A DNA stretch of 64,000 nucleotides, from the NCBI GenBank assembly GCA_035048815.1, contig JAUCBN010000046.1, positions 12,254,999-12,318,998 of the forward strand, given 5' to 3'. The translations under genes and the position numbers were made by a program. The notes below the pieces were generated by a model that had not been told where the DNA came from, did not search any database, and saw nothing but the letters and a program-made list of their open reading frames with translations. Source of the DNA: Abelmoschus esculentus (lineage: Eukaryota > Streptophyta > Magnoliopsida > Malvales > Malvaceae). Shown one piece after another: positions 23,590 to 36,055 of this stretch (positions within the stretch are counted from its first letter, which is position 1; every line of letters begins with the position of its first letter).

Positions 23590-26500
23590 GATACAAACAA
23601 TTTTAAAATCCAGTTATATGCCAGAGTATCATTGATGATGATATGTTACAAAAACATATTCCACTTTTCACACATTAAAGTTGTCCTGTAGACACAATAT
23701 CGTGAAAAGGTTTTAAAGACCTATTGGCTCCGTCTATTCCCTGAAGTGAATGTGATATTTTATAGCAGAAAGAATAAATGTCACGTTAGTAATTATGGTC
23801 ATGATTGAAATCATAAAATAGGCATGAATAAGATGATTATTTTAAGAATACTTATATCCACAAGAAGTGGAATTATAAAGATGATAAGGATGATAGAGAT
23901 CATATCAAAATCTTTATGTTATCAATACGATGGTACAAACTATTGATCTCGTACTTGTCAAACGCCGAAGTATTATGGACTTTATCCATAATCATGAATG
24001 ATAAATTAAAGAAAATATAAACAGATTTTCTTTGTGGCGAAAATAATTATGGCGTTATTGATCCAACTCAATTGGATATTGATAATTTTCTCATAGCCCT
24101 TGAAGGGAATAATTCACCATTTATTTTATTTCCTTAATAACTTCTAAAAAGAATAATTGATCTTTTACTTATTTTGTTTTATGTTAATTTTTATTTGTTT
24201 ATTTACTTTTATTTATTATTTATTTATGTTAACTTATTTTACATATTATTTATTTATGTATTATGTTAATTTATCCTTTAAAAAATATGATCACTTCCGG
24301 AATAAAATCTACAATGAATTGTTGCTATTTATGACAAGCAGACAATGCAAATACTCATACTATATTTAAGCATAAGAAATATTTTCCCATTTAAATACAA
24401 GAGAAAATGTTAGTACTATATCTCAAAGTATTAAAATATCAATGCTTCAAAAGAGCTTTTAAGAATTTATCTTTAACAAATAATGAGATATAATGTGCTA
24501 TATTTAATATTTTCCATTCCCCGAAGTGAATGGTACAAAGCACATATTTTTCATTCCCCGAAGTGAATGAAATAAAGCATATATTTAAAATGTGCATAAT
24601 TATTCATATTTTTCTCATTTTAAATGTAAGGGAATGTGAGTACTATATCCGGAAGTACTAATATCACAGAAAGCTCTGATTGAGCAAATATGTTATTGTC
24701 AAATGGAACTTTATTCCATATTTATAGTGCATTATACTTGTCAAAGTCATAGAGAGACTTATTGAGATTTTAAAGATGTTTGCAGATATATATTGAGAAT
24801 ATTAATTAGTCAAGGGGATAATGACTATTTCAATATTACGAGTATAACTCAAGGCAATAAGAAAATCTTGAAAAAAAATACATGCACTGCCATCTATATT
24901 GTACTATAGAAGAATTAGTACAAATTGAAGCTCATGCTATTGTAAACCAGATGTTTACTGATAATTTTATTTGGCATGACCGGTTAGACCATCTCGGTTC
25001 AATTATGGTGCGAAAATTTGTTGACACTTTCATGTGGTCATTTATTGAAGAGCTAATATCTTCTTCATGGTAATTTTTCATGTGATACTTGCTATGAAAG
25101 CAATTTGATTATTCAATCATCAATAGCTAAGATAGAGTACAAATCTATTAATTTTCTGAAACGGATACAAGGTGACATATATGGGCCCATACACTTTTCA
25201 TACAATCCATCTAGATATTTTTTGATTTTTATCGATGCATTGACTAGATGGTTATATGTATCCTTGATATTAACCCGCAACTTGGTGTTTACGAGGCTAT
25301 TTGCTAAGTTGATAAAATTACGAATACATTTTCCAGGTTATCTTATAAACACAATCGGTCTTGATAATGTTGATGATATGTAATTTTACATGTAGTATCA
25401 CTAATTCGCATCAAGCCAACAAATTATTATAAGTTCTCCCCATTACAAATGGTTTTGGTCTGGAATCAAATATTTCTCATCTTAGATTTTTAATGTGCGA
25501 TATATGTTCTAATTGCTTTATCACAATGCACAAAGATGAGTTTAGTTGGGAATATATATCAGATTTAAATATCTTGAGCTTCTGATAGAGAATTTATTTA
25601 CAACCAGATTTACTGACTATCATTTTAATGAGTCAGTTTACCTAATATTAGGGGGAGAAAATAAATAGCTGGGGAAAGAAAAAAAAGTTGGAATGAATTA
25701 TCATTTTCTCATTTTGATCCACGTACTACAAAATGTGAACTATAAGTTCAAAGGATAATTCATTTAGCAAATCAATTGCTAGATGATTTTGCTAACCCTA
25801 AAAGAGTGACTATGTCACGTATACCAGCTATGAATGCACCGATTAAATTTGATGTCTTGAAAGCACAAAATCTAGTTGCTAATGAGTCTAACTTACGCTT
25901 GAAGCGTAGTAGACAAGTAAGTTCCAAAGATAAAGAAACCCTCGAAAAAGAAAAGGAGCTATATTTTATGATGGTCTGATCGAAGAATCAATGAATTATG
26001 AAAATCTTAAGAAGAGATTAAAAGGTCTACAAAAGAGACATTGACATGAATCAGGTACCTGATAATAAAGAGATCTCAATAGATTATGTCACGTCTGGTA
26101 ATAAGTGGAATTGAAATTAAATCGACGTCGTTAATATATTTGCATGCAATATAGCATTAGAGATTTTATTTGATGATGTGGATCATGAACCATTTTCAAT
26201 TGGGCAATATAAACAAAGAAATGATTGACCAACATGAAAGAGGCAATTAAGGCAAAATTAAAATCTCTTTCAAAAGAGAAGTATTTCGGCCTATAGCCCA
26301 TACATTGAAATGTGTAAAGCTCATGGATATAAATGAGCCTTTGTGAGAAAGAGAAATTAAAATGAGAAATAATGAGATATAAACTCATTTGCTTGCACAA
26401 GGATTCTCACAAAGATATGAAATTGATTATGAGAAAAATATATTTCTTGGTGGTGGATGCAACTACTTTTAGATTTCGATCAGTCTGGCAATAAATAAAA

Positions 26501-28408
26501 TTACTCAGTTTCTACCTAATGGATGTTGTTACATCCTATTTGAATGGGCCTCTTGATAATAATAATTTACATGAAGTTTCCGGAAAGATTTAGATTTCCA
26601 TAAGCAGTTAATTCAAGTTCTCGAGAATATTATTCAATCATATTAAATATACCTTTTTATGAATTGAAACAATTTAGGCGTATTTGATATGATCGCCTCA
26701 TTGAATACTTATTAGCATAATGCTATATGAATTGTTTAATTTCTCCAAGTATTTTTATCAAGAGGTTTAGATCTGAATTTTTATTGTTGTGTATGTCGAT
26801 GATTTGAATATCATTGAGACTCGTGAAGAGATCTCCTCAAATCCTTGTGCATCAATCGACATAAAGAAAAATGTTTAAAGAGACTTTACATGCATAACAC
26901 ATATTCATTGATCACCCTTATGGTTGCTATGTCTCTTAATGTAAACGATTCATTCCACCCTCGAGAATAGGGTAATAATATTCTTGGTCTAAAAGCACAA
27001 TATATACATTATTTGATCTGGAAGCATCATATCTTAGCTGATCCAGAAATATTATTTAAGTGCTACGAGATCATTACTTTTAAATAATTATTATGCATGA
27101 AGCAAAACCGAAATACGTATTCGGCTAAACATATCCCGAAGATATGTGAATTGCTTTCACAAAAAAAGATGCAAGCTATCTTGTGTAGAGATAATGCAAA
27201 ATTTATATCTCAAGGTGGATATATCAAATGTGATAAAATGAAACATTTTTTAAAGTTTCGTCCCTCATGATCTTCAGAAAATAATATTCAATGAATCATT
27301 TCAAGTAATAATTTGGAAGATTTATCCACTAGTGCATAATCTACTTCAATATTTGAAGATTGTATTCAATGTTGAATTATGAAGATTCAATGATCTTATG
27401 TGATATTTTCATCAGAGGGAGTAAATACGCGTTGCAATCTTTTTCCCTTAACCGATGTTTTGTCCCAATGGGTTTTCTTAGTAAGGTTTTTAATGAGACA
27501 ACATGTTATGCGTATGAAAGATGTGTGTACTCTTTTTCCTTCACTAAGAATTTTTTTTCCTATAGGGATTTTATCTTAGTAAGGTTTTAACTAGGGGTGA
27601 GCAAAACTCGACTCGACTTGAAAAAACTGAATAACTCGACTCGAAGCGAAAATACCTGACTCGTTTTGACTCGGCTCAAAATTTTATAGACTCGACTCGA
27701 AAAAATTTCAAATAAAGTTCGAGTTGTAAAATGGAAACTCGAATAACTCAAAATTTTTAGTAATTAAAGGATTTATTTTTAAGTTTGAGATGAGTCTCTC
27801 AACTTTTTATGATATATATATATATATATTGATATATAAAAATATAAAGAAATATTACTATATATGAAAAAAATATATATACACATATCTTATATGATTA
27901 GAGAAAATCATTTAAATTGGAATCAAATCTTACTATAACATGATAAATAATTACAATTAAATATTTATAGGAACTCAAAAACTCGATTCGACTCGAATTT
28001 CTTAAATTCGATTCGAACCGAAAAATTTTCAAATAAAGTTTGAGTTGTAAAATATGACTCGTCAACTCGAATAACTCAAAATTTTTTGACTCGACTCGAC
28101 TCGATCGAGTACTCACCCCTAGTTTTAACGAGGCACATTATCTTCATAGACATCCAAGGGGGAGTGTTATGAATATTTATCTATGTGGATGTCTATCATA
28201 ATAAGAACTCTATCAATAGGAATATTATCTTCACTAATTAGAGTTTAATATATTATGTACTTCTTATGCCTATAAATAGATGAGTTTGTGAAGGCATTGT
28301 ACACAAGTCAATATTAAGAATAATACAAATCTCGCTCTTTTTATCTTCTCCTTGTTCTTTCATTTTTGTTCTTTATTCTTGTTTTAGTTCTTCATTATTT
28401 TATTCACA
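23590..28408 (+). mobile_element. Dead Ty1/copia retrotransposon, 3' LTR preserved
   Basis: Degenerate pol order on the plus strand is typical of copia. GAG-pre-integrase reads FIWHDRLDHLGSIMVRKFVD (near 24968). The integrase core reads IQGDIYGPIHFSYNPSRYF through TIGLDNVDD (25160-25375). Reverse transcriptase pieces include VYVDDLNII (near 26790), and RNase H lies near 27090-27340. Stops and frameshifts are everywhere. A polypurine tract CCAAGGGGGAG (28154-28164) precedes an LTR from TGTTATGAA at 28165 to TTCACA at 28408. No 5' LTR was found, so the left edge is approximate. A hAT MITE at 27592 interrupts it. Confidence 0.75.
27592..28121. mobile_element. hAT-type MITE nested in the copia element, perfect 8-bp target duplication
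   Basis: It begins TAGGGGTGAGCAAAACTCG and ends CGAGTACTCACCCCTA. GTTTTAAC is duplicated exactly at 27584-27591 and 28122-28129. It is the same family as 21108-21643 in the opposite orientation and contains an AT microsatellite near 27810. Non-coding. Confidence 0.9.
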
Positions 28409-28419
28409 AAATTTTTATG

Positions 28420-29570
28420 AATATTTAAGAATTTTTAAATAATATATAATATATAAAATAATACACTTTTATTTAAATATATTAATATATTAAAATAATA
28501 AATTTTATTTTTATATATTAATAGTATTTATAATATTATTTATTTTATAAAATAATTTGAATCGATGTTATGAATTTGCGGTATATAATATTTATAGTAA
28601 AATGTTAAATAATGTTATGTTATTTTGGTGGGTAAGGCTTATCTTTTTTATTTAAAGATTTTAGGTTCAAATCCCATCAAATGTACGGTTTTTTAATAAA
28701 TTTTCTTCTGTAAAATAATATCAATTTGGGATAAATTAAACTCAAAATAACCTCATTAAAATAGTATCGTTTTGACTTAACGAGGACATTAAGTGTTAAT
28801 GGAGTTAATGATGGAGTGACGTTTTTGAGTCAAATATTAAAGTTCCGTGTTACATTTATACTTTCTAAAGTTTAATGATATTTTCGAGCCAGCGGGTATC
28901 ATTGAATGGTATGTAGTGTAGTTAACCCTTTAAAATTTTAAATGTTTAAACTTTTTTTTACTTCAAAAATTTTGAGATTTAATTGAAATTTTTGAAAACT
29001 TGAGAAATGTAATGAGAGTTTTAAAATTTATGAGAGAGATTTAGTTAAAAATATTAAAAAAATAAAGTTTATATAAAATTTTAAAAATTTTGTGGGATAA
29101 ATTATTTTTTAATATTTGAGACTAAATTTTAAGTTTCCAAAATTTTGGGATCATAACCCCCACATGGCCTTCTAACCTTTTACAACTATTTAGGGCGTGA
29201 CATAATGTATTGGTTAATGAGTTAATGATGGTATAGGGTGGGGGACATATACCAAGAAAATATGAAACTCGGAATTTTGATTTAATTAAGTTAATACTTT
29301 ATAATTAAGTTAATATTGTACTAAGGAAGGTATCGTTTTTGCTGTAATACAATGACATACATTTAAATATATTTATATAAAAAATATATCTTAAAATTAG
29401 ATTATTATATTTTAATTTTGAATATATGTATCTATGTAAATAATAAAAATAATTAATCTAAGTACAAAAAATATGATTTAAAATATTAAAAATGATACCT
29501 AGATATGTCACTAACATGAATTCATTGAGTTGCTACAAGAAAAGAGCTTACTACTTAATGTAGATTAGGA
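28420..29570. other. AT-rich intergenic DNA, no gene
   Basis: No transposon or coding motif was recognised apart from a GGTTCAAATCC string near 28672 (see rejected items). Confidence 0.5.
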
Positions 29571-29614
29571 ATTCGATTGATTCAGAAAGGAATTTGGACA
29601 TTTATGCTTAAAAG

Positions 29615-30132
29615 TAGGGGTATGCATTCAGTTAATTCGGTCGGTGATCGAATCGAATTAATCAAAATCGAATTAACCGAAATTTTTAAAATCTTAACCG
29701 TTAATCGAACCGAATTACCCTTAATCGAATTAATCGAACCAAAATTATTTCGGTTAATTAGCCGAATTAACCGAAATTTATTATAAATTTTGGTTAAATT
29801 ACATAACAAGTCACTAAATTATGCTAAAATAATCTTTTAGACACTGAATTTTTATTTTATGCTAATTTAATAAAAAATTAGTAACCATTTTATTATATAA
29901 AAAAATTAATGAATATTTTATAATTTTTTAAAAGTTAAATGACTAAAAATAAATATATATTATAATATATAATAATTTCGGTTAATTAACCGATTTCGAA
30001 CCGAATTGACTGATAACTAAATTTTCAAAAAACAAAACAAAACCGTTAACCGAATTTATAAAAAATTAACCGACCGAAATAATTTCGGTTCGGTCGGTTA
30101 ACTGAATTAACCGAACCGAATGCGTACCCCTA
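29615..30132. mobile_element. hAT-type MITE, TAGGGGTATGCATTC termini, perfect 8-bp target duplication
   Basis: It starts TAGGGGTATGCATTCAG and ends GAATGCGTACCCCTA. CTTAAAAG flanks both sides exactly (29607-29614 and 30133-30140). The interior is built from TTAACCGAA and TCGGTTAAT phrases on both strands. It is related in its termini to, but distinct in its interior from, the CGAGT family. The overlapping open frames on both strands are artefacts of this repeat. Confidence 0.88.
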
Positions 30133-30339
30133 CTTAAAAGGGGATTTTTACATAAGCGAGAAAGGTAGGGACCAAACGAGCAATTAACCCATTAGAATTT
30201 AAATAGGCTGCTAATGTGATTACTAGGAGAGAAGTTGTCTCTGGATAGGAGTGAAGGTTGTGTAATTTAAGTGCAATATAATGCTGCAAATGATATATCC
30301 TAAATAATAAATGGTAAATATTAAGTATCATCCCCTTAA

Positions 30340-31720
30340 AGATTAGTTCGAGTCAATTTGTTTATGTCACGGTAAGTATTTAAAGAATCAAATAATAATG
30401 ATAAATTAAGATAAAATAAATAACTAAAATTAAATAAAGGTTGAGTGAAACTCGAATAACAAGATTAGAAACCAAATTGATTGAGATTAGAAACCAAATT
30501 GATTGAGGAGACTTGGGTTACTAGGCTTAGTAATGCAATTGTCGACAGGATTATCGTATCTTTATTTAACAACATGTTTTTCAATGCCTTTAAATTATCT
30601 TTAAATGAATAATTGATGATTGTATGTCTTGGTAATACATCCCTACGTTAACCTTCGGTGTATACTATCGATTAAGGTATTCTTGTTAGTCGCTGAAATT
30701 CACTCCTTTATACTTAAGGTGAATTAGCTTCCACAAAGACTGTTTAAATGAAAATCGTACCTAATTGATTTCATGAATCTAGTTATACTGAGTCTAGATA
30801 AATAAGTTTGTGTTAATCTCTTCTTGATTGTGTAGATGTGATTGGATTGGTAAAAGAGAATAAATACAGTCGAATCGAAAGTAAAACTAGCAAGATTTTT
30901 CTCTTACCGTGACAATCTTTGAATTTGGGTAATTATCAGAATGTTTGAATAAATCTTGGAGATAATAGTTATATCGTGACTTGTTATGATAAATTTCGGC
31001 AAATAACTTGATAACTCGTCATGAACAAAAAAAAATAGTATTTTTTCTTTTCTTTTTTTTTTTCCGGAAAAAACACAAAACACAATACTAAATCTAATAA
31101 ACATGATAAAAACTATGAATTTATGAATAAATAATTTAATATTCGATTAAATAGGACTAAATCTAAACAATAATCTAAATAAAAATATATAAATATAATA
31201 TTTTTTCACACTTAATTAATACCCTAAACTTGAACTATTGTCGTGACAAATTAACCTTTGGACAACACATAAAGTCAATCAAAAATAAGCTACAATGCTG
31301 GTGCAAAGTATGTGTAAAGTTGTATACAAATTCTGTCTCTATTTTTTTTTTGATTAAAACAAGATGAGCACCTCTAACACCGATTTTCCAATTTTAATAA
31401 TTTAACATTTACTAGTTCCTCGTAGATTGACAAATCATAACAGTGTAAGAACTAAAAAACACTATAACAAATTTTCAAGCATGTTAACTCTAAAGTTTAA
31501 GTTTTTGTCAACTAAATATTGTGACAATTAACATATCACAAAGTATCACAATAGGTTTTAGGACAAGTAATATATGCAAACTATAATGCATTAGAAAAGA
31601 TACAGACAAGACAACCCAAATTCGAGAGAAATATTATCTTTAATACATGCAAAATAAACAAATAAAAAAAAACAAAATTTAAATGAGTTGATCGGAGAGG
31701 TTGTCACTTCGATTTCATAG
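30340..31720. other. Non-coding stretch, unidentified repeat-like DNA
   Basis: No gene seen. A direct duplication of GATTAGAAACCAAATTGATT and flanking bases lies in tandem at about 30462-30506. The rest is AT-rich with no recognised motif. Confidence 0.4.
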
Positions 31721-31726
31721 TGTTCT

Positions 31727-31850
31727 TTAGGTTGTTTGTTTGAAACGTTTGCTTTCTCTCCTTGCTGCTGGAGGTGGAGTTGATGTATGATCACTATCCA
31801 ACTCTCCTTCATTCTCGACTTTGTTCAATGGTAAAGTTTTAATGGTACAT
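31727..31850 (-). pseudogene. Unidentified coding-like fragment
   Basis: On the minus strand, LPLNKVENEGELDSDHTSTP continues into PPAARRESKRFKQTT and a stop at 31727. The composition is protein-like and of higher complexity than its AT-rich surroundings. I do not recognise the family. No upstream exon could be joined, and a MITE scrap begins at 31868. It could be a terminal exon of a lost gene or chance. Confidence 0.25.
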
Positions 31851-31867
31851 CCGAATGCTGATACATT

Positions 31868-32010
31868 TAGGGATGAGTATTTTACCCGGCCTGATTAGGT
31901 TTCGACTTGACCTGGTCTAATTGTGTTAGATTTTTTAATGAAAAATCAGGTTCGGGTCAGGTTGGGTGATTTTTAAAGTGGTATTGAGTCGGGTCGGATT
32001 CGGGTTTAGG
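31868..32010. repeat. Scrap of the GGGTC-rich MITE family
   Basis: It begins TAGGGATGAGTATTTTAC and contains CAGGTTCGGGTCAGGTTGGG and GAGTCGGGTCGGATTCGGG, similar to 10967-11270. The right terminus is missing. Confidence 0.45.
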
Positions 32011-32149
32011 GTGTAAAATATCCTTAAAATTAATGGTCCATAAATATCCTTAACATTTTTTAATACGCTATTCAACCTGAGTTTCATAATAGCTATATAA
32101 GTATCGGTACTTGAGATTACTATTTATTAATAATTTTTTAATTTAAAAA

Positions 32150-32730
32150 TTGACCATTACATTGTCAATTTTTATTGGAACGAGCACTTAAAAATATGGT
32201 TAAGTATACCGATATACCTCTTAAGCATATCGATACGGTGCCTTCAACCAAAATATTTGGGATTTTAATGAGTAAAACGCATATCAATACAATATAGCCC
32301 ACGCTGATCCATTTTGAAAAATAACACACTCATTACCAATATGTCCTTACGTGTATCGACCACTTCTGTAATTTTAGGCTATGTATATCGGTACTGTTAA
32401 CCCGCGTATCAACATCCCTTTGTAAAATGACTCTTTATACTTTTGACAAGTACTGTTATGGGAGCCTGTGTAGTGATATCGAAGGTTGACAGACAACATT
32501 AATTGCGAGAAAATTGCTTCTTAATAGTTAAATTTAATTCCCCAACAATCCAAACGGTTAGAATTTAATAAAAGGATATAAATACAAGTCTCTAAAGCTA
32601 TTACAATAAACATTGAAAAAGTGTTGAACAATCAAACAAATATCCAACAAACTTTATACTTTATACTCAAATTCTTATAACCCAGTTGATTGATCTTAAA
32701 TTATTGAACATATTGAAAATATAAAATATA
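32150..32730 (+). mobile_element. Second degenerate copy of the TATCGATA-rich copia-type LTR
   Basis: Phrases TACCGATATACCTCTTAAGC, CATATCGATACGGTGCC, GTGTATCGACC and TATCGGTACTG, followed by a GGATATAAATAC TATA-like box and CAAGTCTCTAAAGC, parallel the order in 13130-13800. It is strongly decayed and lies directly upstream of the GST promoter. Confidence 0.45.
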
Positions 32731-32935
32731 CTAAAAAATCTTATCTTAATAATTATTTATACATTCATATATTTTATTTATTTGTAGTCGTTAATAACGT
32801 CCCAATAATTAAATAAAAGAATTCCAAATGATTGCCTACTTCCAGATCTATACGTTCTACCCAACACCAAAATATATTAGTACATCTAATCCTCACTTCA
32901 ACGCTTGTGTTCTGAAGCAAGCTGAAAATTAAACC

Positions 32936-33781
32936 ATGGCAACCAGTGAAGTCAAAGTTTTGGGTTCCTGGTCAAGTCCATTTGTGATCAGGACGAGGAT
33001 TGCTCTTCACATCAAATCCATTAACTATGAATTTATGGAGGAGAAATTATTGGAAGGAAAAAGCGAGCTGCTTCTCAAATCAAATCCGGTGTACAAGAAA
33101 ATCCCAGTACTCATTCATGGGGATAAGCCGGTCAACGAATCTTTAATTATCATACAATACATCGACGAGACGTGGCCTTCGGGTCCTTCCATTCTTCCTT
33201 CCGATCCATATGAACGTGCCGTCGCTCGTTTCTGGGCTGCATATCTTGACGAAAAGGTATTCATATTTTATCTTTTAATTGTTTAAATCGTAGTTGTAGA
33301 CATAACAAATGTTACGACGGTCATTACGGGTATCGGGATCGTGAATGTTGTGGTTGTTATCGTGGTTACAGTCTAAATTAATCACTGTATTTATGTCTTG
33401 CAGTGGTTTCCAGCAGTGATAAGCGTCGGGATTGCAGATGGAGAGGAAGCAAAGAAAGCAGGAATAACGCAATTGGAAGAAGGGCTGGCTCTAATGGAAG
33501 AAGCTTTCGGAAAGTGTAGCAAAGGGAAGGGTTTCTTCGGCGGGGATGAAATCGGGTTCCTCGATATCGCTTTCGGGAGCTTCTTGGGAGGTCTTAGAGT
33601 GACCGAGAAGATCAACGGGATAAGTCTGATGGATGAAGTCAAGACTCCTGCTCTGGTTAACTGGGCCGAAAGATTCTGCTGCCATGCCGCTGTTAAAGAT
33701 GTTATGCCTGATGTCGATGAGCTCACTGAGTTTGGTAAGATGCTTTTAGCCAGAATAAGAGCTGCTCCTGGAATTCATTGA
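32936..33781 (+). CDS. Tau-class glutathione S-transferase, 232 aa
   Basis: Two exons, 32936-33256 and 33404-33781, are joined across a 147-bp GT-AG intron after residue 107 (AAYLDEK then WFPAV), the usual tau-GST intron position. The N-terminal thioredoxin-like domain has VLGSWSSPFVIRTRIAL, with Ser14 the likely catalytic serine. KKIPVLI (54-60) and NESL (67-70, Glu68-Ser69) bind glutathione. The C-terminal helical domain has the ISQLEEG-like helix (ITQLEEGLALMEEAFG) and GDEIGFLDIAFG. The family is cytosolic and conjugates glutathione to electrophilic compounds in stress and detoxification. It is closest, from memory, to the GSTU17/GSTU18 clade. The context AAACCATGG at the start is a good plant initiation context. 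The gene looks intact. Confidence 0.95.
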
Positions 33782-33919
33782 AACAAAAATAAAACCGGTT
33801 CTTCAACTGAATCAATGGAATCCGTGTTTCAATCCACTATATCAACTTGTTATTAATTAATCATATTTAATATCCTTAGTTTTCGGTTGTAATAAAATTA
33901 CACGTTTTTATTTATATTT

Positions 33920-34450
33920 TCATTGGGGTATAAATGAACAGAGCATTGAACGAATTGTTCGTAAATACTTAATATAATGTTCAATTATTAAGCTAAATAA
34001 AAGAGTATGAACAAAATTTTATGTTCGTTTGATAAACAAATGAACATGAATATTTGATTTTCGTTTATATTTACGAACAAACTCGTTTACTTTATTCTCA
34101 TTTTTCTTTGCATTTTAAGTATAGGTAAAGACATGAACTAAATTGAACAGACGGTCGATTTTGGAATTTAAACTGCGAAGTCTAAGGAACTTGACGGACT
34201 ATTAATGTAGTTTCACTATTTTAGACGAACATATTCATGAACACTAAACAAACATGTTCTTGAGTGCTAAACAAATGAACACTAACAATTTCAAAAATAA
34301 AAAAAATAACATGATACAATATTAAAAATTTAAATAAACACAAACAAATCATAAACCATTTCAAAAAAATAAACGAATACGAACAAAAATTTATTTATTT
34401 AAACTCGATTTATTTACTCAGAACTTTCATGTCGTAAACATGAAAGCCAC
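33920..34450. repeat. GAACA/TGTTC-rich degenerate repeat
   Basis: Alternating GAACA and TGTTC words (ATGAACAGAGC, GAATTGTTCGTAAAT, ATGTTCGTTTGAT, AAACAAACATGTTCTTGAG) make a loose inverted-repeat structure. Parts recur at 38120-38250, 40800-41000, 50800-51010 and 60027-60220, so this family belongs to the duplicated DNA around the SPH genes. Confidence 0.55.
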
Positions 34451-34834
34451 ACAAGAAAACAAAATTGTAGTCAACGAAAATATATAATACGTGAGGCATC
34501 TCTATCGCTCATGATGTTGTATTATTGCATCTTTTTGATAATTTAAGAATATAAAGTAAATTAGATTTTTTAGTGATATAAAGGTGATTATAAAGTAGTA
34601 TTTGTTCATACATAATTTTAATCTTTTGATAATGTATATATACCTTATAATAAAACGAATCATCAAATTTAATAATTCGATAAATTTTTCTATTATAAAA
34701 AATAAGAACATAAATCAACCAGCATTGATGCACTAGACCCCAAGATCCACCGACACTGATTTCCCTCAAGTTTGTGCCAAGAACTATCTTCTACTTGCTC
34801 CTTATTTTAACTGCTCCTTAACTGAAAAGTTGCA

Positions 34835-35275
34835 TCCTTGTGGCGTTTTTGGAACAAACGTCGTTAATATTGTATTTATTACGAAGTTTACAGCATAATC
34901 GCCATAAAATGGCAAAATCCTTGCTATTTCTACCATACACACTAAAGAAAACATATATTAGCATTTATGAGGAAAACACAACAATATGTCTATTTTATGG
35001 CGCGTTTTGTACAAAACGCCGTAATAGGCCTCGTTTTAGCGGGTTTGATTATATAAAAGCAACAATAAGTCTTGTTTTATAATGGTGTTTTCCACCAAAC
35101 AGCGCAATTGGTCTTGTTATAGTGGGGTTCGGTTATATAAAGACAGCAATAAGTTTTGTTTTATAGTGACGTTTTTCAGCAAACATCGCAATAGGTCTCG
35201 TTACAGAGACGTTTGATTTTACAAACGTCACGATTAGTAAAACACACTGTTTTAATGATCAATTATATTTCAATC
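34835..35275. repeat. CACTA-like subterminal repeat block (SPH-A flank)
   Basis: Repeated units of the type GTGGCGTTTTTGGAACAAACG, ATGGCGCGTTTTGTACAAAACGCC and TAGTGACGTTTTTCAGCAAAC form short hairpins (GGCGTTTT with AAAACGCC). This recalls the sub-terminal repeats of En/Spm elements. The related block at 37866 starts with CACTACACCG. No transposase is present. Confidence 0.5.
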
Positions 35276-35576
35276 TAAGACACATCATCCCTAAATCAAT
35301 CGTGATAATCCCAAGCTTCTCCTGCTCCTCGTCGTGATATTTTTTTCCTGTGTGATTCATTTTGATTATTGGTTAAACTATTTGGCCGACCAGCAGGTTT
35401 ATTTTTGTTCCCATGGCTTTATGGTGTTACTGAAAATAAAATGTATAAAAGGAAATAGATAACTGGGTAAATAAGATTATAAATGTTTCGATAAATGAAT
35501 TTGTTCGTGAATGTGAATTAAATAATCAACATATAAATTTATTCACAGACGAGAATACAAATTAGTAGATTCAATC

Positions 35577-36011
35577 CTACCAAGGATAATCTCTATACCA
35601 AGTGGCATTATCATTACTAAAATAAATCCCATCGCTCCTCACTGACCACATACAAGAAGTATGATACTCCAAGCAACGTTCTTCATCTCTGATAGCGTCA
35701 AAAGCGTCGAAGCTTCTGCTCTTGTGACCCACCCATCGTGCATTGCAGAAGAAGAGGGTTGTCCGGAAGAAGTTTATCTTGGTGTCCCACGTGTAGTCCT
35801 GCCCTATCGCCATTGGTCTGTCCCCGATGTCCCTCTTCTTAGACTTGCAATGTAAGAAGAGATTCGGCTCATGGGGTGGAGAATTAAGAAAAGGTAAATC
35901 ATTTCGAACATGAATATGATAGTTAGTAAACCATATACACTCCACAGATGGAACAAGTAGGAGGGAAAACGCTAGCAGCAATAGGAGGGCAACGCTTTTG
36001 AGGTTGCCCAT
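35577..36011 (-). CDS. S-protein homologue SPH-A (plant self-incompatibility protein S1 family), secreted, 144 aa
   Basis: The chosen start is the ATG beginning MGNLKSVALLLLLAF. It is followed by a hydrophobic signal peptide with likely cleavage near VEC. An ATG ten codons upstream (36041) keeps the frame open, but it lies only about 15 bp below the TATA box, so the internal ATG is the likelier start. The mature part has the S1-family pattern: YHIHVRNDL, LFLHCKSKKRDIG, YTWDTKINFFRTTLFFCNARW, FDAF, CLEYHTSCMWSVRSDGIYF and a final Trp. The four mature cysteines (65, 99, 123, 130, counted from the upstream Met) are the conserved set expected to form two disulphides. One N-glycosylation site lies near the end (NATW). 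S1 is the stigmatic self-incompatibility factor of poppy; most SPH members in other plants have no known role. Single exon, as usual for the family. First of five copies. Confidence 0.9.
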   Translation of the reverse strand: MGNLKSVALLLLLAFSLLLVPSVECIWFTNYHIHVRNDLPFLNSPPHEPNLFLHCKSKKRDIGDRPMAIGQDYTWDTKINFFRTTLFFCNARWVGHKSRSFDAFDAIRDEERCLEYHTSCMWSVRSDGIYFSNDNATWYRDYPW

Positions 36012-36055
36012 GGTGTGTGAGATATATTTTGTGATCATCATGTAAGGTTTATTGG

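Noticed and set aside
24157..24369. Hydrophobic 70-residue frame (Phe/Leu/Tyr-rich)
   Set aside because: T-rich low-complexity DNA inside a dead copia element; a simulated membrane protein from base composition.
28640..28690. GGTTCAAATCC string resembling a tRNA B box
   Set aside because: No cloverleaf can be drawn with the upstream bases and no convincing A box at the right distance; possibly a SINE scrap but not supportable.
35661..35855. 64-residue plus-strand frame present in all five SPH copies (also 41321, 44904, 51333, 57367)
   Set aside because: Kept only because the SPH coding strand is conserved; it is the reverse-strand shadow and changes whenever the SPH codons change.
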